Shown: piece by piece, positions 17,362 to 25,207 of the stretch
Layout: each line of letters begins with the position of its first letter
How positions within the stretch are numbered: position 1 is the first letter of the stretch
Assembly: GCF_002245535.1 (NCBI RefSeq)
Contig: NZ_NKCN01000003.1
Coordinates: forward strand, 62,001-126,000
Reading direction: 5' to 3'
Origin: Mycobacterium lehmannii
GTDB taxonomy: Bacteria; Actinomycetota; Actinomycetes; Mycobacteriales; Mycobacteriaceae
DNA length: 64,000 nt
Translations under genes and position numbers: made by a program
Notes under the pieces: model-generated
Told to the model about the DNA's origin: nothing
Databases searched by the model: none
What the model saw: the letters and a program-made list of their open reading frames with translations, nothing else

Positions 17362-18078
17362 CTACTTGGCGGCAAATCCGTGCGAGACGAAGTCCCAGAC
17401 CTCGTCGGCGGTGATCGGGTGCGTGGTGCCGTCCTCGGCACCGTTGGACTGGGCCACGAACATGACCGTCTGCATGGTCATGGCCGCCATCCGCTTCGGG
17501 TTGATGCCCTCCCGCAGCTGGCCTGCCTCACCGGCCTCTTCCATCAGCTCGGTCAGCAGCGCGAGCAGCGGCGCGTGTGCGATCTTGACCTCGGCGGGGT
17601 GCGAGAGCAGGAGCCGAGGGGCGAAGTCGGTGAACAGCGGGCGTTTGGCCGTCGGGTCCGGACGCGAGGATTCGAAGAGCAACTGCACGGCGACCTTCAG
17701 CCGCTCGATCGGCTCGTCCTCGGTGGTGGTGGCTGCGCGGATTTGGTCCGCCGACCGGCTCAGTGCGTCCTCGAAAAGGGCCAACAGCAACTCGTGCTTA
17801 CCGTCGAACTGCAGGTAGAAGCTGCGTAGCGATTGCCGCGAGCGATCGACGACCTCTTGGACGGTGAAGTCGGTACTGCCCTTTTCGATGATGATCGCCT
17901 GCGCGGCGTCCAGGAAGCGCTGTACGCGTTGCGCGGCCCGTAGCTTCGCGGTTTTGATCGACCGTTCGACCGCGCGCTGCTTCCAGGCAGGCTCCTCGCT
18001 GGGGCTTGTCACCGGCGGCTCAGACGCCGGCCGGGTGGGGAGAACATGAACTGACTGTACCGGAGAACGTCTCGCCAT
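17362..18078 (-). CDS. TetR family transcriptional regulator
   Basis: 238 residues. After a basic, probably disordered N-terminal segment, the helix-turn-helix domain (about 55-100) reads RFLDAAQAIIIEKGSTDFTVQEVVDRSRQSLRSFYLQFDGKHEL in two joined stretches. The C-terminal ligand domain is unassigned. I chose the ATG at 18078 (GAGGACC upstream) over a TTG at 18105. It is divergent from the acyl-CoA dehydrogenase at 18201, with a 19-bp perfect palindrome between them, and it precedes the P450. It is the best candidate to bind the repeated ATGAGAAT-N3-ATTCTCAT sites, which is inference. Confidence 0.82.
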   Translation of the reverse strand: MARRSPVQSVHVLPTRPASEPPVTSPSEEPAWKQRAVERSIKTAKLRAAQRVQRFLDAAQAIIIEKGSTDFTVQEVVDRSRQSLRSFYLQFDGKHELLLALFEDALSRSADQIRAATTTEDEPIERLKVAVQLLFESSRPDPTAKRPLFTDFAPRLLLSHPAEVKIAHAPLLALLTELMEEAGEAGQLREGINPKRMAAMTMQTVMFVAQSNGAEDGTTHPITADEVWDFVSHGFAAK

Positions 18079-18132
18079 TGCGGTCCTCGACCCCCTCGCG
18101 GCCAACGTGTCAGAGATTGTAACTTTCTCACG

Positions 18133-18151
18133 ATGAGAATAGTATTCTCAT
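18133..18151. promoter_or_regulatory. Perfect operator palindrome between TetR and acyl-CoA dehydrogenase
   Basis: ATGAGAATAGTATTCTCAT: ATGAGAATA and TATTCTCAT are exact reverse complements around a central G. It sits in the 122-bp divergent promoter region. It is the best copy of a motif also seen at 17316, 17342, 27102 and 63587. Confidence 0.72.
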
Positions 18152-18200
18152 TTTGGAGATAACAATAGTCCTACCAAAGATTTGATCCGGCGGGAGTCCC

Positions 18201-19376
18201 GTGCAGCTCACCTTCGATGCTGATGTCGAGGCGTTCCGCGCCGAATTCAACGCCTTCCTCGACCAACATCTTCCCCCCGATGCCGTCGCCCTGGAGCGGT
18301 CGCGGTCCAGCAGCGACGTGCCGGGCTGGGCCCGGGACTGGCAACGGCTGATGTTCGACAACGGATGGCTGCTGCCCGGCTACCCGCCGGAGTTCGGCGG
18401 GCGCAACGCGACGATCCTGCAGCAGTACGTCCATCAAGAGGAACTGGCGCGCAGGCGGGTGTATCTGACCTACAACGTGCAGGGCGTCGGGATCATCTCG
18501 GCATCGCTGATCTCGTTCGGGACACCCGAACAGCAGCAGCGCTGGGCGGTGCCGATCCTTCGCGCGGAGATCACCGCGTCGCTGGGGATGAGTGAACCGG
18601 GCGCGGGATCGGACCTGGCGTCGCTGCGCACCACCGCGGTGCGCGACGGGGACCATTTCGTCGTCAACGGGCAGAAGGTGTGGACCTCGGGGGCACACGA
18701 CGCCGACGTCCTGCTGACATTCGTTCGTACCGATCCGAAAGCGGCCAAGCACAAGGGCATCAGCGTGCTGATGATCCCGACGAACCTGCCGGGGGTGGTG
18801 CGACGTCCATTCGCGTCGCTGTGCGGCAACGACGACCTGGATTTCAACGAGGTCTTCTTCAACGACGTCCGGGTGCCCGCCGAGAACCTGGTGGGACCGT
18901 TGAACGAGGGTTGGCGGGTCGCCAACGGCTCGCTCGGGCACGAGCGAAACATGCTGTGGCTCAGCTATGCGGACCGCCTGCAGGAACTGGTCGAAGATTT
19001 CCGTCCCATCTCCGCACTCGATCGCGACCGGTATGCCGAGCTGGTGATGGACAACCAGGCGTTGCGCCTGCTCGGCTCGGTGGCACTCGCCCGTGCCGCG
19101 CGCGGCGATGAGGATGTGCCCGCCCTGTCGGTGCTCAAACTGCTCGGCTCGGAGGCGTCGCAGTCGGCGGCCGAGTACGCGCTGGCCGCCGCGGGGACCG
19201 ACGCGCTGCCCGCGCCGAACTTTTCCGGCCCATACAGCGCACAGCATCTGGAGCTGTACCGGTGCGGGTGGTTCGAACGCTACGTTCGCACCTTCGGCGG
19301 CACGATCGCCGGCGGCACCTCAGAGATTCAACGCAACATCATCGCCCAGCGCTTGCTGGGACTGCCTCGAAACTAA
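18201..19376 (+). CDS. Acyl-CoA dehydrogenase (FadE-type)
   Basis: 391 residues, FAD-dependent. N-terminal domain with a LLPGYPPEFGGRN segment, FAD-binding MSEPGAGSDLASL near 130, NGQKVWTSGAHDADV near 156, and C-terminal GGTIAGGTSEIQRNIIAQRLLGLPR. The position of the classical catalytic Glu before GTS is Gly, so the base must lie elsewhere, as in several actinobacterial members. GTG start at 18201 after GGCGGGAG. Likely coupled with the hydratase 12 bp downstream and repressed by the divergent TetR. A close same-length paralogue is at 47458. Confidence 0.87.
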   Translation: MQLTFDADVEAFRAEFNAFLDQHLPPDAVALERSRSSSDVPGWARDWQRLMFDNGWLLPGYPPEFGGRNATILQQYVHQEELARRRVYLTYNVQGVGIISASLISFGTPEQQQRWAVPILRAEITASLGMSEPGAGSDLASLRTTAVRDGDHFVVNGQKVWTSGAHDADVLLTFVRTDPKAAKHKGISVLMIPTNLPGVVRRPFASLCGNDDLDFNEVFFNDVRVPAENLVGPLNEGWRVANGSLGHERNMLWLSYADRLQELVEDFRPISALDRDRYAELVMDNQALRLLGSVALARAARGDEDVPALSVLKLLGSEASQSAAEYALAAAGTDALPAPNFSGPYSAQHLELYRCGWFERYVRTFGGTIAGGTSEIQRNIIAQRLLGLPRN

Positions 19377-19388
19377 AAGGACTGCACC

Positions 19389-20171
19389 GTGTACATCGAA
19401 TACGAGGTCGCCGACCGCATCGCGACCATCACCCTGAACCGGCCAGAGGCCGCCAACGCGCAGAACCCGGAACTGCTCGACGAACTCGACGGGGCGTGGA
19501 CCCGCGCGGCCGAGGATCCCGAGGTGTCGGTGATCGTGTTGCGCGCCAATGGGAAGCACTTCTCGGCCGGGCACGATTTACGCGGCGGGGGACCGGTCCC
19601 GGACAAGATCACGCTGGAGTTCATCATCCAGCACGAGGCCAAGCGCTATCTGGAGTACACGCTGCGCTGGCGCAATGTGCCCAAGCCGTCGATCGCCGCC
19701 GTTCAGGGCCGCTGCATCTCCGGTGGCCTGCTGTTGTGCTGGCCGTGCGATCTGATCATCGCCGCCGACGACGCCCAGTTCTCGGACCCGGTGGTGCTGA
19801 TGGGCATCGGCGGCGTCGAATACCACGGACACACTTGGGAACTCGGACCGCGCAAGGCCAAGGAGATCCTGTTCACCGGCCGCGCTATGACGGCCGAGGA
19901 GGTCGCGGCCACCGGCATGGTGAACAAGGTGGTGCCTCGCGACCAGCTCGACTCGGAGACCAGGGCGATGGCCGAGCAGATCGCCAAGATGTCACCGTTC
20001 GCGCTGCGCCAAGCCAAGCGTGCGGTGAACCAGACGCTTGACGTGCAGGGGTTCTACGCCGCCATCCAGTCGGTGTTCGACATCCACCAGACCGGCCACG
20101 GAAACGCGCTGAGTGTCGGTGGATGGCCGGTGCTGGTGAACCTCGACGAGATGAAAGCCAGCATCCAGTAA
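19389..20171 (+). CDS. Enoyl-CoA hydratase/isomerase family protein
   Basis: 260 residues. Crotonase core: ITLNRPEAANAQNPEL, oxyanion segment GKHFSAGHDLRGGG near 57, QGRCISGGLLLCWPCDLIIAADDAQF near 105, and LMGIGGVEYHGHTWELGPRKAKEILFTGR. Glu in GVEYHG could serve as the base. GTG start 12 bp after the dehydrogenase stop, so they form a two-step beta-oxidation unit (dehydrogenate, then hydrate or isomerise). Confidence 0.84.
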   Translation: MYIEYEVADRIATITLNRPEAANAQNPELLDELDGAWTRAAEDPEVSVIVLRANGKHFSAGHDLRGGGPVPDKITLEFIIQHEAKRYLEYTLRWRNVPKPSIAAVQGRCISGGLLLCWPCDLIIAADDAQFSDPVVLMGIGGVEYHGHTWELGPRKAKEILFTGRAMTAEEVAATGMVNKVVPRDQLDSETRAMAEQIAKMSPFALRQAKRAVNQTLDVQGFYAAIQSVFDIHQTGHGNALSVGGWPVLVNLDEMKASIQ

Positions 20172-20205
20172 CCCTTTGTGACGCGGAGCGCGCGTTACCT
20201 TTGTG

Positions 20206-20267
20206 CCGCGAGCGTGCGTGTTTGCGCACGACACGCCGCGGATTTTCGACACTTTGCGCGCGCTCAC
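20206..20267 (+). repeat. 62-bp repeat, left copy, flanking the nuclease-like gene
   Basis: Begins CCGCGAGCGTGCGTGTTTGC and matches the reverse complement of 21241-21302 at 54 of 62 positions by my hand alignment. The stop codon of the nuclease-like gene (20264-20266) falls inside it. The copies are in inverted orientation and enclose one gene. Confidence 0.75.
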
Positions 20268-21151
20268 GCGGCGCGAGCGTGACGAAGTTGTCGGTCGATC
20301 CTCGCTACAAATTCCGACGCCCGGTGTCGCACATCGTCGAAGACGATCGCGATGACGGTCCAGCCGACGTCCTGCAAGGCGAGTTGACGCCGACGGTCGT
20401 TGCGCAAAACGTCGGGTTCGGTGTGCCAATCGATGCCGTCATACTCGACCGCGACGCCGAAGTCGGGCCAGGCGAAGTCAAGACGCCGTAGCTGTCCGTT
20501 GCCGTCGACAACCTCGTACTGCAGTTCGGGCATCGGCAAGCCACCGTCGATCATCGCAAGTCGCGCTTCACTTTCCATCGGCGACTCGGCGCGCGCGTCG
20601 GCGAGAGGCAGAAGGTCGCGCACCGCGACGATGCCGCGCCGACCGGCCTGTCGAATTGCCGCGCGCCACAACTCCGCCCGGTTGCAGGTGCCTGAGCGGA
20701 GCGCGGCGTCGAGTGTTGCTAGCGCACGCGGCCGTCGCAAGGCGCGGGCCACTTCGATCGCGGTCCACGCCGGGGACGTGGCGAGCCGCCCGGCGGCCTG
20801 CACCAGCGGCGCGCCGTCGCGGCGGTGCACGACCAGACCGTCTGCCTTGCGCAAATGGTGACCGGGCGGATTGAGGACGTGAAGTTCGTCGGGTTCCTCG
20901 GTGTCGAAGCCGAACAGCGCGGCCGCAGTCGACAGGCATACCGGAACGGTTGTGCCGCACGAGAGGTCCAGGCCGCGCAGCCGCAGGTCGTCCGTCGGCT
21001 CGCCGAGACAGTAGATACCGTGACAGAGTCGCTCCAGATACTTGGCTTTCAGTATCGATTCGAACGTGTACCTGGGAATGATCGCCAGAATCTGGCCGGT
21101 GGTCGCCACGCCACCTTGCTCATCGAACAACTGCCTCAGGGCGGTATCCAT
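20264..21151 (-). CDS. DUF559-type endonuclease-domain protein with AbiEi-like N-terminus
   Basis: 295 residues. The N-terminal 60 residues (GGVATTGQILAIIPRYTFES...LERLCHGIYCLG) resemble the winged-helix start of AbiEi-type antitoxin proteins. The C-terminal 110 residues are of the Vsr-like DUF559 type: SPMESEARLAMI, RRLDFAWPDFGVAVEYDG with the D...E-x-D pattern of a PD-(D/E)xK-like site, then RNDRRRQLALQDVGWTVIAI. No adjacent toxin partner exists. The gene is bounded by inverted 62-bp repeats, and its last codons lie within one of them, suggesting it moves or is maintained with the repeats. Real nuclease activity is unproven. Confidence 0.78.
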   Translation of the reverse strand: MDTALRQLFDEQGGVATTGQILAIIPRYTFESILKAKYLERLCHGIYCLGEPTDDLRLRGLDLSCGTTVPVCLSTAAALFGFDTEEPDELHVLNPPGHHLRKADGLVVHRRDGAPLVQAAGRLATSPAWTAIEVARALRRPRALATLDAALRSGTCNRAELWRAAIRQAGRRGIVAVRDLLPLADARAESPMESEARLAMIDGGLPMPELQYEVVDGNGQLRRLDFAWPDFGVAVEYDGIDWHTEPDVLRNDRRRQLALQDVGWTVIAIVFDDVRHRASEFVARIDRQLRHARAA

Positions 21152-21240
21152 GACCGCAATCGTCGCGCCGACGCATCAACACCTCGGCCGCGAAGAACAC
21201 GGTTGTGGATGAATCTGGTGTTGTGCACGGTCGGTGGTTC

Positions 21241-21302
21241 GCGAGCGTGCGCGAAGCGTCGAAATTCCGTGGCGTGTCGTGTGCAGACACGCACGCTCGC
21301 GG
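21241..21302 (-). repeat. 62-bp repeat, right copy (inverted)
   Basis: Reads GCGAGCGTGCGCGAAGCGTC on the plus strand; its reverse complement matches 20206-20267 with 8 mismatches. It occupies the gap between the nuclease-like gene start (21151) and the dehydrogenase stop at 21321. Its ends GCGAGCGTGC and GCACGCTCGC are also inverted repeats of each other, so it can fold on itself. Confidence 0.75.
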
Positions 21303-21320
21303 AACGAGGAGACCGGCGGG

Positions 21321-22121
21321 CTACAGGTGGGCGAGTCTCGGGACTGAGCCTCTGGCCCGCAGGCCGGCTCCGGCCCTCTTGGTGAGTTCGCGTGAGCTAC
21401 CGAGCAATCCGTCGAGCACGAGGGCCCGCTTGATGTGCCGGTGCAGATCGTGTTCGGCGGTGAAGCCGATGCCGCCGAGCACCTGCTGGCAGTGCTTGGC
21501 CGCCGTCATCGCCGCCTTACCCGCCGCCGCCTTGGCCAGCATCGCCGTGAGGTCCGCACTCTCCGTTCCCGGCAGGCCCAGCGTCGCCTCGGCGCCTTCG
21601 ATCGCCACGAGCGTCTCGGCCAACCGGTGCCGGATCGCCTGGAACGACGCGATCGGCTTACCGAACTGGACGCGATCCAGTGCGTGCTGACGGGCCAGTG
21701 CGAGCATTCCGCGTGCCGAACCGACCAGCCACCAGCCCACCGCGCGACGCGCCTCGCCCATCCGCATCAACTCGCCGTCGGGCACGCGGCGAAGCGGCAG
21801 GTCACCCAGCGTCGGCTCGGTGTTGGCCGTGCGCTCCCACACCACCCAGCCACCGCCGGTGTACGGCATCGGCGGTGTGCCGCCGGGCAGTCCGCCGATG
21901 GTCTCCAGCAGCACATCGTTGAGAACGGAAGCGTGCGAACCGGTTTCGCCCAGCAGCCGGAACACCAGCGGAATCGCCTGGTCGGGCGTGTCGGCCAGCA
22001 TCTCGGCCCAACCGAGTTCCGCGAGTGCCGCGTCCAACTCCGCCCCGGAGACCGACAGCATCGTCTTGCGCAGGGTGTCCTCGAGCATCGCCAGTGATTC
22101 GGCGTCCAAACCGGATTCCAC
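21321..22121 (-). CDS. Acyl-CoA dehydrogenase-like protein, short subunit of a pair
   Basis: 266 residues, clearly shorter than a normal 380-residue dehydrogenase. The C-terminal half is well conserved (RDR-like ALDRVQFGKPIASFQAIRHRLAET near 150 and HCQQVLGGIGFTAEHDLHRHIKRA near 215), while the N-terminal and middle domains are shrunken. GTG start at 22121 after AAGGAG, 3 bp past the stop of the full-size dehydrogenase. In mycobacteria such unequal pairs (e.g. ChsE1-ChsE2) form alpha2-beta2 enzymes acting on steroid side-chain or ring CoA esters; the same is inferred here. Confidence 0.8.
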   Translation of the reverse strand: MESGLDAESLAMLEDTLRKTMLSVSGAELDAALAELGWAEMLADTPDQAIPLVFRLLGETGSHASVLNDVLLETIGGLPGGTPPMPYTGGGWVVWERTANTEPTLGDLPLRRVPDGELMRMGEARRAVGWWLVGSARGMLALARQHALDRVQFGKPIASFQAIRHRLAETLVAIEGAEATLGLPGTESADLTAMLAKAAAGKAAMTAAKHCQQVLGGIGFTAEHDLHRHIKRALVLDGLLGSSRELTKRAGAGLRARGSVPRLAHL

Positions 22122-22124
22122 TCC

Positions 22125-23246
22125 TCACTCCTTACCGAGATCGAGCAGGCGACGGGCGATGATGTTGCGTTGCACCTCGGCGGTTCCGCCGTAGATGCTT
22201 GCCGCTCGCGAATACAGGTACTCGGTCCGCCAGGTGTTGTCGTCGAGTTCGATGCGCCCGGGCAGCAGATCGCGCACGGTGTCGTAGAGCCGCTGTTCGG
22301 CGCCTGCCAGCAGTACCTTGTCGATCGAGGTGTCCGCGCCAAGTTTCTGTCCCTCGCCCAGCCGGTGCTGGGTGGCGCGCGAACGGCAACGCACTGTGTG
22401 CAGCGCGAGGTACACCTCGCCGAGGTCGGAATCCGACGCGGTGCCAAGGCCTTTGACTTCGTTGACGAGATCGTCGAAGCGCGAGTACAGGTAGGCGATG
22501 CGCTGCCAGAAGCAGGTGGAACGCTCGTAGGGGAGCAGGTCCATCGCCAGCTTCCAACCGTCCCCGGGATTACCCAGCATGCGATCCGCAGGCACCACGA
22601 CGTCGTCGAAGTACACCTCGCAGAACTCGTCGACGTCGTGCATGGTGCGCAACGGGCGCACCGAGACACCCGGGGAATCGAGGTCGACGAAGAACGCGGT
22701 GATCGCCTCGTGATTGGGCGTGTTCGTGTCGCCGGTGCGGGTGAGCAGGATGCACCGCGTCGCGTACTGCGCGAAACTGGTCCACACCTTCTGGCCGTTG
22801 ATCACCCAGTTGTCACCTTGGGGCACAGCGCGGGTCGTCAACGACGCCAGGTCACTGCCCGAACCGGGTTCGGAAAAGCCTTGGCACCATGACTCTTGAC
22901 CCGACAGCAACCGCGGCACCATCTCGGCGGCCAGTTCGGGCCGCGCGTAATCGATCATGGTCGGTGTCAGCACGTCGAGCATCGAGTACGGGCCCGGATG
23001 GTCGAGACCGCGTCCGACGACCTCCTCGCCGACGATGGCGCGCAGGATGTCGGGGCCGCCCAGCCCGCCGGCCGACTCCGGCCAGCCGTAGCGCATCCAG
23101 TCCGCGTCGTACAACGCCTTGAGCACTCGCAGGTGCTGGGCTTGATGCGCGTCGAGCGAGTCGTCGTCGGAAGGGGTCAGGTCGTTGGCGTCGAGCCATT
23201 CCCGCAGTGCGGTACGGAACGCGGCCGGCTCGAAGAGCTCTGTCAT
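22125..23246 (-). CDS. Acyl-CoA dehydrogenase, long subunit
   Basis: 373 residues. FAD-binding GFSEPGSGSDLASL near 127 and INGQKVWTSFAQYATR near 155; C-terminal YSRAASIYGGTAEVQRNIIARRLLDLGKE. I chose the ATG at 23246, which overlaps the stop of the SnoaL-like gene (ATGA); the longer frame to 23414 is antisense to nothing but lies inside that gene. With the short subunit it probably forms a heteromeric dehydrogenase that desaturates the CoA ester produced by this operon. Confidence 0.85.
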   Translation of the reverse strand: MTELFEPAAFRTALREWLDANDLTPSDDDSLDAHQAQHLRVLKALYDADWMRYGWPESAGGLGGPDILRAIVGEEVVGRGLDHPGPYSMLDVLTPTMIDYARPELAAEMVPRLLSGQESWCQGFSEPGSGSDLASLTTRAVPQGDNWVINGQKVWTSFAQYATRCILLTRTGDTNTPNHEAITAFFVDLDSPGVSVRPLRTMHDVDEFCEVYFDDVVVPADRMLGNPGDGWKLAMDLLPYERSTCFWQRIAYLYSRFDDLVNEVKGLGTASDSDLGEVYLALHTVRCRSRATQHRLGEGQKLGADTSIDKVLLAGAEQRLYDTVRDLLPGRIELDDNTWRTEYLYSRAASIYGGTAEVQRNIIARRLLDLGKE

Positions 23247-23671
23247 CCTGCTTCCGGCCTTCCGATCGCGTGAGGTCGGCCGGAGTCGTGGTCGCCGCTG
23301 CGCCGAATGAACGTCATGGCACGGGTTTTCAGCCGCCATCCCTCGTCGGTGCGGACGTAAGTGTCGTTGTAATAGCCGATGCGCATGTCGTGCTTGGAAT
23401 GCTCGATGAAGCACAGCGGCTGAGTGCCCGACGCCTTGTCGGCGTCGTCGGGGTCGAGATGCACCAGCGACGTGCCGGTCATGAACAGGCCCTTGGGTGC
23501 GGCCTCGACGAGCTCGGGGAACCGGTTGAGCGTGTAGGTGGAGCCGAACGCGCTGTACGTCCCGTCGGGGGTGAACACCGACGTCAGGCCCTCGATATCG
23601 CCTTGGGTGATGGTGACGGCGTACTTGGCCAGCAGCTGCTGGATCTCGACGAGATCGTCAGTTCGAGTCAT
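23243..23671 (-). CDS. SnoaL-like / NTF2-fold protein
   Basis: 142 residues. The pattern EIQQLLAKYAVTITQGDIEGLTSVFTPDG and the C-terminal DTYVRTDEGWRLKTRAMTF is that of NTF2-like small proteins (SnoaL, scytalone dehydratase, ring-hydroxylase beta subunits). It overlaps its neighbours on both sides, in an operon with a Rieske oxygenase. It could be a small isomerase/dehydratase; a role as an oxygenase beta-type subunit is possible but it is shorter than those. Confidence 0.76.
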   Translation of the reverse strand: MTRTDDLVEIQQLLAKYAVTITQGDIEGLTSVFTPDGTYSAFGSTYTLNRFPELVEAAPKGLFMTGTSLVHLDPDDADKASGTQPLCFIEHSKHDMRIGYYNDTYVRTDEGWRLKTRAMTFIRRSGDHDSGRPHAIGRPEAG

Positions 23672-24875
23672 GTCGGAAGACCTTACCGCCCTTCATTACA
23701 AAGTTGACATCCTGTGTAACCCCTATGTCGGTCAGGGGATCACCGGGGACCGCGATGATGTCCGCGAGGTACCCCTCGGCAATGCGACCCAGGTCGGTTC
23801 CGCCAATCAGATCGGCGGCGACGACGGTCGCCGCGCGTAGCACGGCGGCGGGTGGCATACCCCAGTCCACCAACGTGACGAGCTCGTCGGCGTTCTTGCC
23901 GTGCGGAATGGCCGGGGCGTCGGTGCCGACCGCGATCTTCACGCCCGCTTCGTATGCGGCCTTGATTGACGTACGCGCCTTGGGGAACATTTCGGCGGCC
24001 TTGTCCTGCAGCGCTTTCGGAGCCCGGGACACATCCATGGCCTCGGCGAGGCGGCGCGTGGTCACCAGCCATCGGTCGTTGTCGACGAGCATCTGGATGG
24101 CTTCATCGTCCATCAGGAAGCCGTGCTCGATACAGTCGATACCGCATGCGACGGCGTGCTTGACCGCCTCGGCTCCGTGGGTGTGCGCGGCCACCTTCAG
24201 CCCACGCCGGTGTGCCTCGTCGACGATGGCCCGCAGTTCCTCGTCCGAATAGTGTTGTGCGCCAGCCTCTCCGGTCAGCGACATCACACCGCCGGATACG
24301 CAGACCTTGATCAGCTGCGCGCCGTGCTTGATCTGGTAGCGCACCGCCTTGCGGATCTCGTCGACGCCGTTGGCGATGCCCTCCTCGACCGTCAGTTCCA
24401 GCGCGCCGGGCATGAACGCGGCGAACATCGTCGGATCGAGGTGCCCCCCGGTCGGGGTGATCGCGTGGCCCGCCGGGATCACCCGCGGACCATCGATCCA
24501 GCCCGCGTCGATCGCCTTGCCCAGCGCGACGTCGAGCAGGTACCCGCCGGTCTTGACGAACAACCCGAGGTTGCGAACCGTGGTGAAACCCGCTCGCAAG
24601 GTGCGTCGCGCATTGCCGACGGCCCGCAGCACCCGCGTCGCGGGGTCGTCCTGGACCTGGGACAGGCCGGGGTTCTCGCCCCGGCCGCCCATCAGGAGGT
24701 TGACCTCCATGTCCATCAGACCGGGCAGCAGGATGGCGTCACCGAGATCGATGACGTCGCCCTCGGCTGAGCCACCGACGCCCACAATGCGGTCGTCGTC
24801 GATCCGGACGATTCCCGGCCGGACGATCTCGCCGGCGTCGACGTCGAGCAGACCCGCGGCTTTGAGGGTCAGCAC
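23658..24875 (-). CDS. Amidohydrolase family protein with altered N-terminal metal motif (ExN)
   Basis: 405 residues, imidazolonepropionase/Xaa-Pro dipeptidase-like amidohydrolase. Present: GAQLIKVCVSGGVMS (candidate metal-bridging Lys), KVAAHTHG, CIEHGFLMDD, and GTDAPAIPHG (catalytic Asp). The N-terminal HxH that follows PGLxD is replaced by E57 and N59 (PGLMDMEVN). GTG start at 24875 sits 2 bp from the small-protein stop. The paralogue at 56307 has the same ExN change and the same neighbours, so the two act in parallel pathways after the Rieske step. Ring-opening hydrolysis is plausible but not shown. Confidence 0.83.
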   Translation of the reverse strand: MLTLKAAGLLDVDAGEIVRPGIVRIDDDRIVGVGGSAEGDVIDLGDAILLPGLMDMEVNLLMGGRGENPGLSQVQDDPATRVLRAVGNARRTLRAGFTTVRNLGLFVKTGGYLLDVALGKAIDAGWIDGPRVIPAGHAITPTGGHLDPTMFAAFMPGALELTVEEGIANGVDEIRKAVRYQIKHGAQLIKVCVSGGVMSLTGEAGAQHYSDEELRAIVDEAHRRGLKVAAHTHGAEAVKHAVACGIDCIEHGFLMDDEAIQMLVDNDRWLVTTRRLAEAMDVSRAPKALQDKAAEMFPKARTSIKAAYEAGVKIAVGTDAPAIPHGKNADELVTLVDWGMPPAAVLRAATVVAADLIGGTDLGRIAEGYLADIIAVPGDPLTDIGVTQDVNFVMKGGKVFRHDSN

Positions 24876-24877
24876 TC

Positions 24878-25207
24878 CTAGACCACCGGCTCCCGGATGC
24901 AGGTGATGTAGGTGGCTCCGCTGTCGAGCACGCGCGGCTGCTTCCACACCTCGATCGGGAACGACACGTTGACCAGCGACTGCATCATGTGGATGAGAGC
25001 CTTTGCGTCATCGGGCATTCCGTCCAGCGGGAAGCGGGCGTCGCAGTACTCCATGACGGCCTCGAGTCGCTCCATGCCGGCGTCGTAGAACTCCTGCATC
25101 TCCTCCATCGTCGAGGACAGGCGCTTCTGGTAGCGCTCCTCTTCGGTGGGCAGGCACCAGTCGGTGAACCGCTCCAGGTCGGCGAATTCTTCCGGCAGCT
25201 TAGGCAT
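24878..25207 (-). CDS. Small helical protein paired with Rieske oxygenase (family member A)
   Basis: 109 residues, no recognised family. Key residues: FADLERFTDWCLPTEEER (9-26), EMQEFYD, MEYCD, GMPDDAKALIHMM, VSFPIEVWKQP. Predicted all-helical and acidic, with no signal peptide or membrane segment and no cofactor motif beyond conserved Cys in WCL and YCD. Paralogues B (55972) and C (62309) also directly follow a Rieske gene. The ATG at 25207 overlaps the end of the Rieske gene by 8 bp. Most likely an accessory subunit or assembly factor of that oxygenase; inference from position and co-duplication. Confidence 0.8.
   Translation of the reverse strand: MPKLPEEFADLERFTDWCLPTEEERYQKRLSSTMEEMQEFYDAGMERLEAVMEYCDARFPLDGMPDDAKALIHMMQSLVNVSFPIEVWKQPRVLDSGATYITCIREPVV

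Noticed and set aside
20264..21151. Reading the nuclease-like gene as the antitoxin half of an AbiE toxin-antitoxin system
   Set aside because: Only the N-terminal wing resembles AbiEi; no AbiEii-like toxin gene is adjacent, and the C-terminal half is DUF559-like.
23243..23671. SnoaL-like protein as the true beta subunit of Rieske copy A
   Set aside because: Shorter than ring-hydroxylase beta subunits, separated from the Rieske gene by two genes, and copies B and C have no such neighbour; kept as a SnoaL-like protein.
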